Source: Acidimicrobiaceae bacterium (GTDB lineage Bacteria > Actinomycetota > Acidimicrobiia > Acidimicrobiales > RAAP-2). From it: a stretch of DNA of 7,372 bases. The DNA lies in NCBI GenBank assembly GCA_003152555.1, contig PMAL01000114.1, positions 1 through 7,372 on the forward strand. Reading direction: 5' to 3'. The position numbers and the translations under genes were made by a program. The notes beneath the pieces are model-generated. The model did no database searches and was not told the origin of the DNA. It worked only from the letters and a program-made list of their open reading frames with translations. Shown piece after piece: positions 1-5,959 of this stretch. Every line of letters begins with the position of its first letter. The stretch's first letter is position 1.

Positions 1-60
1 GATGATCTCCCCGCATTCTTTAGTTCAATCCAACAGACGCTGTTGTCGAAAGGTAAGTGA
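1..60 (+). CDS. C-terminal end of an unidentified upstream gene (partial)
   Basis: Reading from base 1 gives an open frame ending in TGA at 58-60. It encodes the 19-residue tail DDLPAFFSSIQQTLLSKGK. The tail looks like an ordinary amphipathic C-terminal helix ending in basic residues. The stop lies 10 bp before the next start codon and overlaps that gene's ribosome binding site, as expected inside an operon. There is too little sequence to assign a family. The alternative is that this is non-coding leader that happens to be open. The helical character and the tight spacing favour a real gene end, but the evidence is modest. Confidence 0.45.
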   Translation, partial: DDLPAFFSSIQQTLLSKGK

Positions 61-62
61 GG
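57..62 (+). promoter_or_regulatory. Ribosome binding site deciding the start of the first PTE gene
   Basis: The purine-rich GTGAGG lies 8 bases before ATG at 71. It supports that start over the in-frame ATG at position 2, which would add 23 residues unlike the family. Confidence 0.5.
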
Positions 63-70
63 TTAAACAA

Positions 71-1105
71 ATGAGCAAGTTAAGAACGGTCCTCGGAGAT
101 GTCTCGCCGGATGATGCGGGCATCACGCTGACCCATGAGCACATTCTCTATGCGAATCCGGGTGCTGAGTTCGACCGTCGGTCAGCGTTCGATTTCGATA
201 CGGTGGCCAATGAGGTCACTTCAACCATGAAAAAGGGCATGAAGGATCACGGAATCAGAACCATGGTCGACATGACGCCCTGCGAAGTCGGTCGCCATCC
301 AGAGCTGATTGCCGAAGTGGCCAGGCGAAGCGGAATGAACATCATTGCCATCACCGGCTTCTTCCCTGAGCGCCTTGGGATTCCCTATCACTGGAAAGTC
401 CAAAGTATTGACTACGTACGCGACTTCTTCATCTCGGATATCACGCAGGGCATGGCCTTTGGCTTTAAGAGCACGGACATCAAGGCCGGTGCAATCAAGA
501 TCGCCACAGGTTCCGGCGACGGCCACGGTGGACCCGCGCCGGAGGGACCGAACGGTACTCACATGACGAGCCATGAAGAGCATCTCGTCAGGGCCGCTGG
601 CCGAGCTCAAGCGCAGCTGGGTTGTTGTGTCAATACCCACACCGACCCGCCGGATTACTCAGTGAGGAATCCTGGCATTGAGCAGCTTGACGTTCTCGAA
701 TCGGAAGGAGCTGACCCGGCCAAGGTGATCATTGGACACGCTCTTGTCAATCTTGACATGAAGCAACTCCTGGAACTCTGTGAACGCGGTACCAACCTAC
801 AAATAGATCACATTGGTATTCCGTGGCAGAACCCGAGCGCCGAGGCACTTGATGAGGCGATGGCAGAGGCCGTGTGCGAGTTAACCGAAGCTGGCTACCT
901 TGACCAACTCTTGTTCACCTATGACCGATTCTTTCATCACTGTCGTGGACCGGTCACCGAAGAAGAGCCCGAGATGTTGAATGAGGGCGTCGACCTCAGC
1001 TATATGTTTGACAGTTTCTTGCCCCGTCTTGCGAAAAAAGGCTTTGCTGACGCTGAAGTGCAGAAGGTCCTCGTCGACAACCCGGCTCGGATTTTGGCGT
1101 TCTGA
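71..1105 (+). CDS. Phosphotriesterase-family metal-dependent hydrolase (lysine-bridged type)
   Basis: This is a 344-residue TIM-barrel hydrolase of the phosphotriesterase (PTE, COG1735-like) branch of the amidohydrolase superfamily. Members hydrolyse lactones, esters, amides or organophosphates with a two-metal centre. All expected ligands are visible: H22 and H24 in THEH, the bridging and probably carboxylated K143 in AGAIKIATG, H190 in NTHTD, H223 in IIGHAL, and D285 in FTYDRF. The C-terminal VDNPARILAF is the usual family ending. Two things are odd. A Gly/Pro-rich stretch at about 147-163 follows the bridging Lys where relatives are usually shorter. The final Asp sits in TYDRFFHH rather than the common SHD context. 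No signal peptide is seen, so it should be cytoplasmic. The start at 71 has a ribosome binding site and gives a normal family N-terminus. A 71-bp gap separates it from the DJ-1/PfpI gene. Family assignment is firm. The substrate is unknown; lactonase or amidase is likelier than a true phosphotriesterase. Confidence 0.93.
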   Translation: MSKLRTVLGDVSPDDAGITLTHEHILYANPGAEFDRRSAFDFDTVANEVTSTMKKGMKDHGIRTMVDMTPCEVGRHPELIAEVARRSGMNIIAITGFFPERLGIPYHWKVQSIDYVRDFFISDITQGMAFGFKSTDIKAGAIKIATGSGDGHGGPAPEGPNGTHMTSHEEHLVRAAGRAQAQLGCCVNTHTDPPDYSVRNPGIEQLDVLESEGADPAKVIIGHALVNLDMKQLLELCERGTNLQIDHIGIPWQNPSAEALDEAMAEAVCELTEAGYLDQLLFTYDRFFHHCRGPVTEEEPEMLNEGVDLSYMFDSFLPRLAKKGFADAEVQKVLVDNPARILAF

Positions 1106-1144
1106 GTTGAATGACGAACTATGAATGCGACAACTTGTCAACTC
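1104..1144. other. Weak inverted repeat in the 71-bp gap after the first PTE gene
   Basis: GAGTTGA (1104-1110) is exactly complementary to TCAACTC (1138-1144), leaving a 27-base loop. Inside the right half, GACAA-C-TTGTC (1129-1139) is an 11-bp odd-centred palindrome. No T-run follows, so this is not an intrinsic terminator. It could be an operator or an mRNA processing structure, or it could be chance. The remainder of the gap holds only the ribosome binding site of the next gene (AGAAGG, 1166-1171). Confidence 0.2.
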
Positions 1145-1176
1145 GCCTCTCTACCACGTAATGAAAGAAGGTCAAT

Positions 1177-1842
1177 ATGAAGATTGAGAATGCACGTATT
1201 GCGATGCTCGCGGAAAACCAGTATCAAGAGCTTGAACTCTGGTATCCCGTGCTTCGATTCCGCGAGGCCGGTGCGGCGGTGACCATCGTCGGTCCAAAAG
1301 CCGATCAGGTGTACGGCAGCAAGTTGGGTTATCCGGTGGTTCCTGACGAGTCAGTTGATGACGTGAATCCGGCGGATTTCGATTGTGTCGTCGTTCCCGG
1401 TGGATTCTCACCGGAGTCGCTGCGACGCAACGCGGGCATGCTGAACCTAGTTCGAAACGTCGACGAGCGCGGCAGTGTGGTGGCGGCAATCTGTCACGCC
1501 GGCTGGGTCTTGGCTTCGGCGGGCATCGCGAAGGGACGCCGCCTCACGTGCGTGTCAGTCATACGCGACGACGTCATCAATGCCGGGGGCAACTACGTAG
1601 ATGAGCCAGTAGTGCGCGACGGAAATCTGATCACGTCCAGGCTCCCAAACGATCTCCCGGACTTCTGTCGGGCGATTAAGCAAGCGATCGAGGAGCTTCC
1701 TGAGCGAACTGCTGAGACTCGTGCCACCAACGACTACGTCGTGAAATCCTCGGCCAATTACTCCTTTCCTGCCAAAGTGAAGACAGGCGCGGTGGCAGCT
1801 GGTTCCGCGAATTACCTCATGTACGCGGCCCGAGGCGAGTGA
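1177..1842 (+). CDS. DJ-1/PfpI superfamily protein (class I glutamine amidotransferase-like fold)
   Basis: This is a 221-residue protein of the DJ-1/PfpI superfamily. The flavodoxin-like core begins with a strand (RIAMLAE) and the element YQELELWYPVLRFREAG, in which E20 matches the conserved Glu near the reactive Cys. It continues with VVVPGGFSPESLR (71-83) and the nucleophile elbow AICHAGW, with C106 followed by H107. The segment GGNYVDEPVVRDGNLITS (137-154) is a typical late core motif. The reactive-site residues are therefore intact. Relatives act as proteases/deglycases, isonitrile hydratases or glyoxalase-like enzymes, and sequence alone does not separate these. The core ends near 172. 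About 45 further residues (PERTAE onward) form a C-terminal extension that is not part of the minimal domain. The start is set by AGAAGG 5 bases upstream. Its stop overlaps the GTG start of the next gene by 4 bp, implying translational coupling. It is probably cytoplasmic. It may process a reactive intermediate of the pathway, which is inference. Confidence 0.9.
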   Translation: MKIENARIAMLAENQYQELELWYPVLRFREAGAAVTIVGPKADQVYGSKLGYPVVPDESVDDVNPADFDCVVVPGGFSPESLRRNAGMLNLVRNVDERGSVVAAICHAGWVLASAGIAKGRRLTCVSVIRDDVINAGGNYVDEPVVRDGNLITSRLPNDLPDFCRAIKQAIEELPERTAETRATNDYVVKSSANYSFPAKVKTGAVAAGSANYLMYAARGE

Positions 1843-3050
1843 CCTCCGTGGTTGAGGCATCAACGCCGCACGGGATGTCACGTGTCTCGGTTGAAGGATC
1901 GCCCCTGCAGCGAGGACGCCAATACGGCGAACAAGCGCGAACACAAGTGCACCAGTCAATCGCGGCATACCAACGGGTGTTCACTCACTATGCCGACTGG
2001 GACTGGGCGAAGGTCGTCTTACACGCGAGCCGGTACAAACAAGTAGTCGAGGACTTCGCCCCGCACGCTGTCGAAGAAATGCGCGGCATTGCTGAAGGAA
2101 GTGGCGTTGAGTTCGGTGACATCCTCGCGCTCAATGTGAGGAGCGAGGTCATGTTCGCTTCGGGAGCTCAAAACAACAAAAAACTTTCAGGCGCCCTCGC
2201 TAACGAGTGTTCATCGTTCGCCGTGTTACCCGAAGTCACGGCTAATTCGCACACCATTATTGGCCAGAATTGGGACTGGTTGCTCCACGCGCGCGACACG
2301 GTTGTTCTTGTGCACGCGCGGCGTGACGAAGGTCCGGACTACGTGACAATCGTGGAGGCGGGACTCCTCGCGAAGACGGGCGTTAACGCTGCTGGCGTCG
2401 CGAGTTGTACCAACACCTTGGTGAGTTTTCTCGATGACGGGGCGGTGGGCGTTCCGTATCACGTCTTGTTGCGGAGACTGCTCGATGCCGAATCAATTAC
2501 TGACGGTGTCGCTACGGTGGTCAACGCGCAGAAGGCGTTGTCAGGCAATTTCCTGCTTGGCGATGTTGACGGCCTCGCGATTGACATGGAGGTCAATCCA
2601 GGTGGAGTGACGTCGGTACGCACGCTGATGCCAAGCGGCGGTGTACTGGCGCACACCAATCACTTTCTCTCTCCCGACTTCTCGCGTTCTGACAGCCGGA
2701 TAGGAACGAGTCCGAGCACGCTTTTTCGTCTCGACTGCCTCGAGTCAACGCTGCGTCGGGGAGCGCCAACCCTCACGATCAAGAATCTGCAAGATGCCCT
2801 GTCAGACCATCGCAACTTCCCAGTTAGCGTGTGCGCGCACGGCGACGAGCGCGCCTCGGAGTACGAGCGCTACGCCACGATTGCGTCGGTCATTTATGAC
2901 CTCGATGCTCACGAGATATACCTTGCTGCTGGCGCGCCTTGCAGCGGGGATTTCCGCCGCTATCAATTCGACTCGTCAGTCGGTCTGGTCGAGATTGACT
3001 CACCCGATGACATCAACGCCTTCAATAGTGAAGTCCAGGGTGCGCGGTGA
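1839..3050 (+). CDS. C45 peptidase / acyl-CoA:6-APA acyltransferase-type Ntn hydrolase
   Basis: This 403-residue protein resembles isopenicillin N acyltransferase-like (peptidase family C45) Ntn hydrolases. These cleave or transfer acyl groups at amide bonds after autocatalytic activation. The N-terminal part has the family element GSPLQRGRQYGEQA (20-33) and a helical region with GIAEGSGVEFGDILALNVRSE (83-103). The probable nucleophile is C124 in NECSSFAV, followed by the hallmark GQNWDW (142-147). HTNHF (272-276) and LSDHRNFPVSVCAHGD (321-336) are the typical downstream core motifs. Activation would cut just before C124, giving an approximately 123-residue and an approximately 280-residue chain. 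The preceding residue is Glu rather than the Gly of the Penicillium enzyme. No signal peptide is present, so a cytoplasmic location is expected. The GTG at 1839 overlaps the preceding stop and has GAGG just upstream. ATG at 1875 would remove 12 residues without touching the conserved part and remains possible. Likely roles are amidase, acylase or acyltransferase on the imported compound. Confidence 0.88.
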   Translation: MTSVVEASTPHGMSRVSVEGSPLQRGRQYGEQARTQVHQSIAAYQRVFTHYADWDWAKVVLHASRYKQVVEDFAPHAVEEMRGIAEGSGVEFGDILALNVRSEVMFASGAQNNKKLSGALANECSSFAVLPEVTANSHTIIGQNWDWLLHARDTVVLVHARRDEGPDYVTIVEAGLLAKTGVNAAGVASCTNTLVSFLDDGAVGVPYHVLLRRLLDAESITDGVATVVNAQKALSGNFLLGDVDGLAIDMEVNPGGVTSVRTLMPSGGVLAHTNHFLSPDFSRSDSRIGTSPSTLFRLDCLESTLRRGAPTLTIKNLQDALSDHRNFPVSVCAHGDERASEYERYATIASVIYDLDAHEIYLAAGAPCSGDFRRYQFDSSVGLVEIDSPDDINAFNSEVQGAR

Positions 3051-3117
3051 TGTACTTCCGTGACGAGATTTTCGCGGCGCTTCAAAAGTTCGGTAACAAA
3101 CAAGAGCAGTCACTACT

Positions 3118-3124
3118 AAAGGGG
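3118..3124 (+). promoter_or_regulatory. Strong ribosome binding site of the substrate-binding protein gene
   Basis: AAAGGGG lies 5 bases before ATG 3130. It is one of the best Shine-Dalgarno matches in the window and fits the high expression usually needed for a binding protein. The surrounding 79-bp gap (3051-3129) shows no recognisable riboswitch, terminator or clear promoter elements, though a promoter of unknown type cannot be excluded. Confidence 0.6.
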
Positions 3125-3129
3125 ACATA

Positions 3130-4182
3130 ATGAGAAGTAACAAACGTTCGAGAGGCTTTAGCGTCATTGTGGCGGGATTGGTCGCCGCGGCTTCGATCAC
3201 GACGGCGCTCACGGCTTCGTCAATGGCGGGCGCGAGCGGAAGTTCGGCCCACGCGTTGACAAACGTCTCCATCGCGCTCGACTTCATTCCGAACGCGGAC
3301 AATGAGGGCGTCTTCGTGGCCGAGAAGATGGGCTATTTCAAAGATGCCGGCATTGACGCGACCGTCGTGCCCTATGGCCAAACCCCTCCGGACACACTGG
3401 CGAGCGTCGGCAAAGTTCAATTTGCGATCGGCGACACCGAGTCGGACGTGCTGTTTGACTTCGCATCGGGCTTGAAGATCACTTCGGTAATGGCAGTGCT
3501 TCAAACGAACCCGTCTTTCTACGGCGCACTTGCGAGTAATAAGGCCATTCTGTCGCCCAAGAACTTCTGCGGTCAGACGTATGGCGGATTCGGCTACCCG
3601 GGTGACCCTGCAATTATTGCGGCGATTATCAAAGGTGCGGGTGGGCCGTCGAAGTGCACGGTGAACAACATCGTCCTCGGTAGCAGCGCCTATCAGGCGG
3701 TCGAATCGAAGAAGGTCGGCTTCTCCGCTTTCTTCTTTTCCGACGTCATCCAAGCTGAGTTGCAACAGCACGCCAAACTCCGTCTCTTCAACATGACCAA
3801 CTACGGCGTACCAAATCAATACGCCGCACTGATCCTCGGCAACAACGCGTGGCTCAAGGCAAATCCTGCGCTCGCCAAGAAGTTCGTCGGCGCCCTGGTG
3901 AAGGCCTATCAATACATCGAGAAGAATCCTGCGGCGGGTGCGCGTATTGAGTACGAGTTGAATCCGACTGCGGTCAACCTCCAGGTGGCGATCAAGGCGA
4001 GCGAGGTGATGGCGAAGTCCTATTTGCTGAGTCCCCAAGGCACGATCGGTGTGCAGACGGCGAGTATGTGGGAGAAATTCGGTAGCTTCCTCTATAAGCA
4101 AGGTGCGTTCGTCGACGCCAACGGCAACAAGTTGACCCAGGAACCCAACTGGTCGAAGTTCATGACAAACAAGTTCCTGTAG
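3130..4182 (+). CDS. ABC transporter substrate-binding protein, NMT1/THI5-like
   Basis: This 350-residue exported receptor captures the ligand outside the membrane and delivers it to the permease and ATPase encoded next. Residues 1-40 form a signal sequence: basic RSNKRSRGF, a hydrophobic core (SVIVAGLVAAASITTAL), then a small-residue region ending near SSAHA. The mature part starts with the NMT1/SsuA-type pattern VSIALDFIPNADNEGVFVAEKMGYFKDAGID (46-76). It continues with QFAIGDTESDVLF (97-109), typical of the ligand-pocket strand, and YGGFGYPGDPA (151-161). Relatives bind pyrimidine precursors of thiamine, riboflavin, sulfonates or nitrate, so the ligand is open. The leader contains no lipobox cysteine, which is unusual for a binding protein in a Gram-positive-type cell. 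The only two cysteines, C147 and C176, could form a disulfide. It has a strong ribosome binding site, and a 23-bp gap separates it from the permease gene. Confidence 0.92.
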   Translation: MRSNKRSRGFSVIVAGLVAAASITTALTASSMAGASGSSAHALTNVSIALDFIPNADNEGVFVAEKMGYFKDAGIDATVVPYGQTPPDTLASVGKVQFAIGDTESDVLFDFASGLKITSVMAVLQTNPSFYGALASNKAILSPKNFCGQTYGGFGYPGDPAIIAAIIKGAGGPSKCTVNNIVLGSSAYQAVESKKVGFSAFFFSDVIQAELQQHAKLRLFNMTNYGVPNQYAALILGNNAWLKANPALAKKFVGALVKAYQYIEKNPAAGARIEYELNPTAVNLQVAIKASEVMAKSYLLSPQGTIGVQTASMWEKFGSFLYKQGAFVDANGNKLTQEPNWSKFMTNKFL

Positions 4183-4191
4183 TCGGTGCGC

Positions 4192-4198
4192 AGGGGAC
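4192..4198 (+). promoter_or_regulatory. Ribosome binding site supporting the GTG start of the permease
   Basis: AGGGGAC lies 7 bases before GTG 4206. It supports that non-ATG start, since the first in-frame ATG would come well inside the N-terminal tail. Confidence 0.55.
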
Positions 4199-4205
4199 GA
4201 CTTAC

Positions 4206-5099
4206 GTGAGTTTGTCGAGGGCGTTGGCCAACGAAATCGAGGGAGAAGGCACCCCGCTCGACGCTATGGAAGCGTCGGGCGGGGTGACTTCTCCGAACCG
4301 AAGGTCAAGATTGGCGCGAACTATCGGGACCAGGCTGGCCGGCGCCTGGCCCGCGTTAATTGCGATGGCGGTCCTTGTCGGGCTCTGGCAGCTGATTGTC
4401 GTGATGTTAAAAGTCGACCCGACCGTCCTGCCGTCTCCGGCGAGGGTAGCCAGCCAGGGTTGGATAAATCGCAGCGCTCTCTGGCAGAACACGCTGCCCA
4501 CGATCAAAGAGACACTTATTGGTATCGTGGCGGCACTCGTTGTCTCGTCGGTCCTTTCGGCGGCCATTGATCTGTCGAAGCCCACTCGAAGAGTTGTCTA
4601 CCCGCTGCTGGTCGCGTCCCAGTCGATCCCCGTCCTCGTCATCGCGCCACTCTTTGTCATCTGGTTCGGATTTGGGCTTCTTCCCAAGATTCTCGTGGTT
4701 ATCCTGGTGACATTCTTCCCAACAACTGTGGCGTTGCTCGAAGGATTCAATTCCACTGAACCCGAGGCGTCGAACCTGATTCGTTCCATGGGAGCCGGGC
4801 GCTTCAAGGAGTTCTGGATGTTGCGCGTACCCACGGCGCTCCCGTTCTTCTTTGCCGGGCTTCGCGTGGCCGTCAGTTTCGCAGTACTGGCCGCGATCTT
4901 CGGTGAGTGGGTCGGCGCGTCCATGGGACTCGGTGTCTACATGGAGTTAGAGAAGAATGCACTGAGGACCGACCTTGTGTTTGCCGCCGTTGTCGTGACG
5001 GCCGCTCTCAGTATGGCGCTCTACGGTCTCACTTTCCTAATACAGAACGCAACGATGCCGTGGTATCGACACTCGCGTCAGGGAAAGAGAATCAAGTGA
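4206..5099 (+). CDS. ABC transporter permease, SsuC/TauC/ThiX type
   Basis: This 297-residue inner-membrane subunit forms the transport channel. It has about six hydrophobic helices by eye: roughly 48-68, 102-120, 131-155, 158-178, 210-232 and 256-279. The cytoplasmic EAA loop that docks on the ATPase is seen at about 187-210: EASNLIRSMGAG followed by FWMLRVPTALP, matching the EAA...G...LP consensus. The sequence LPSPARV (75-81) before the second helix is typical of the BPD transport family that partners NMT1/SsuA-like receptors. The N-terminal tail of about 45 residues is polar and rather long. The GTG start follows a good ribosome binding site. Its TGA overlaps the GTG of the ATPase gene by 4 bp (GTGA at 5096-5099), so the two are almost certainly co-translated in balanced amounts. 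Family and role are secure; the substrate is not. Confidence 0.94.
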   Translation: MSLSRALANEIEGEGTPLDAMEASGGVTSPNRRSRLARTIGTRLAGAWPALIAMAVLVGLWQLIVVMLKVDPTVLPSPARVASQGWINRSALWQNTLPTIKETLIGIVAALVVSSVLSAAIDLSKPTRRVVYPLLVASQSIPVLVIAPLFVIWFGFGLLPKILVVILVTFFPTTVALLEGFNSTEPEASNLIRSMGAGRFKEFWMLRVPTALPFFFAGLRVAVSFAVLAAIFGEWVGASMGLGVYMELEKNALRTDLVFAAVVVTAALSMALYGLTFLIQNATMPWYRHSRQGKRIK

Positions 5100-5959
5100 A
5101 GACCAGCCCTTCGATACCGTCGCAGTTCCACGGTCCGGGAGCGTCCATTGAAGTCACAGATGTCTCTAAGACATTCCAGCGCCGGGGCGAACACTTGAGG
5201 GTGCTCGATCGCATCTCACTCGAAGCCGCGGCTGGCGAGTTCGTGTCAATCATTGGTCCCAGTGGCTGTGGCAAGTCGACGCTGTTCAACATCTTGGCGG
5301 GACTCGAGAGCGCTGATGGCGGCAAGGTTAAGGTGAACGATGCCGTGGCAACGGGGGCGAGCGAGCACTTTGCGTACAAACCGCAAAAGGATTTGTTATT
5401 TCCTTGGCGTCGAGTCCTCGACAACGCCACGCTGGGTCTTGAAGTCCAAGGCATGAAGAAAAAGGAAGCACGACAACTCGTTGAACCTCTCATCGAGAAG
5501 TTCGGCTTGACCGGATTTGAGCACTGTTATCCCTACGAACTCTCCGGTGGGATGCGTCAGCGAGTTGCCCTTCTGCGCACGGTCGTCCAGGGCCGACAAA
5601 TTGTCCTCTTGGACGAGCCGTTTGGCGCTCTCGATTACTTGACGCGCACCGAGTTGCAACTGTGGTTGTCGTCAATGTGGGAACAGTTTCGCTGGACCGT
5701 TGTGCTGGTCACTCATGATGTGCCCGAGGCGCTTCTTCTTTCGGACCGCGTCTACGTACTTGGGAATCGTCCAGCCAACGTGTGTTGTGTCCTTGACGTG
5801 GATTTACCAAGGCCCCGCGGTCTGGAGTGCATTGGCACGCCTCGATTCGCCGAACTCGAAGAAGTACTTCTCAATAACCTGCGAGATCCGGACAAGGCAC
5901 ATCGCTTCACATCGATCGGTTCGGCCCAATCGATCGTCGACGGCGACGTCGATGGTTAA
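5096..5959 (+). CDS. ABC transporter ATP-binding protein, SsuB/TauB type
   Basis: This 287-residue cytoplasmic ATPase powers the importer. Every nucleotide-binding motif is intact: Walker A GPSGCGKST (54-62), Q-loop glutamine Q97 in YKPQKDLLFPW, signature LSGGMRQR (149-156), Walker B IVLLDEPFGALD (169-180) with catalytic E174, and switch histidine H207 in VTHD. The LLFPWRRVLDN pattern after the Q-loop is characteristic of the nitrate/sulfonate/taurine-type subfamily, matching the permease. The start is GTG 5096, which overlaps the permease stop and is preceded by GGAAAGAGA. The frame is open much further upstream, but that segment lies inside the permease gene and gives an unrelated Arg/Cys-rich sequence. 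About 45 residues after PRPRG form a C-terminal tail. The end of the gene overlaps the next gene by 8 bp and carries the hairpin-forming sequences described separately. Confidence 0.94.
   Translation: MKTSPSIPSQFHGPGASIEVTDVSKTFQRRGEHLRVLDRISLEAAAGEFVSIIGPSGCGKSTLFNILAGLESADGGKVKVNDAVATGASEHFAYKPQKDLLFPWRRVLDNATLGLEVQGMKKKEARQLVEPLIEKFGLTGFEHCYPYELSGGMRQRVALLRTVVQGRQIVLLDEPFGALDYLTRTELQLWLSSMWEQFRWTVVLVTHDVPEALLLSDRVYVLGNRPANVCCVLDVDLPRPRGLECIGTPRFAELEEVLLNNLRDPDKAHRFTSIGSAQSIVDGDVDG
5913..5936 (+). promoter_or_regulatory. Possible hairpin A in the 3' end of the ATPase gene
   Basis: CGATCGGTT (5913-5921) can pair with AATCGATCG (5928-5936). This gives nine pairs including one G-U, with a 6-base loop CGGCCC. 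The octamer ATCGATCG also occurs as a direct repeat at 5911-5918 and 5929-5936. The hairpin lies 15 bases before the next start codon. It shares bases 5932-5936 with hairpin B, so only one of the two can be fully formed. It is inside coding sequence, so it may be incidental. Confidence 0.3.
5932..5957 (+). promoter_or_regulatory. Possible start-codon-sequestering hairpin B of the second PTE gene
   Basis: GATCGTCGACG (5932-5942) pairs with CGTCGATGGTT (5947-5957) in eleven pairs, eight Watson-Crick and three G-U. The loop is GCGA, a GNRA-type tetraloop. The ATG at 5952-5954 and the only weakly purine-rich bases upstream of it would all be in the stem or loop. No clear Shine-Dalgarno sequence is otherwise present. 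A ribosome finishing the ATPase (stop at 5957-5959) would melt it, which would make PTE translation depend on ATPase translation. The pairing is seen in the sequence; the function is inference. Confidence 0.35.

Noticed and set aside
71..1105. Calling the first PTE a true organophosphate-degrading enzyme
   Set aside because: The family motifs only show the metal site. Most members are lactonases or of unknown function, and the loop differences prevent a substrate call.
3051..3129. Possible TPP riboswitch ahead of the NMT1/THI5-like receptor
   Set aside because: The 79-bp gap is shorter than a usual thi-box, and no CTGAGA-type core is visible. Thiamine-precursor transport therefore has no regulatory support here.
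3130..3160. Twin-arginine (Tat) signal in the binding protein
   Set aside because: The basic N-terminus KRSRGF lacks a consecutive RR pair in the Tat pattern. Sec export is the simpler reading.
3220..4101. Long minus-strand open frame (293 codons) opposite the binding-protein gene
   Set aside because: It is Arg/Val/Leu-rich with no recognisable domain, and it mirrors codon periodicity of a gene with clear NMT1 motifs and a signal sequence. It is a shadow frame.
4907..5095. In-frame upstream extension of the ATPase gene
   Set aside because: It lies inside the permease gene and encodes an Arg/Cys-rich sequence unlike ABC ATPases. GTG 5096 has a purine-rich upstream site and a stop/start overlap.
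5700..5951. In-frame upstream extension of the second PTE gene
   Set aside because: It overlaps the conserved end of the ATPase and has no PTE-like features. The family N-terminus fits ATG 5952.
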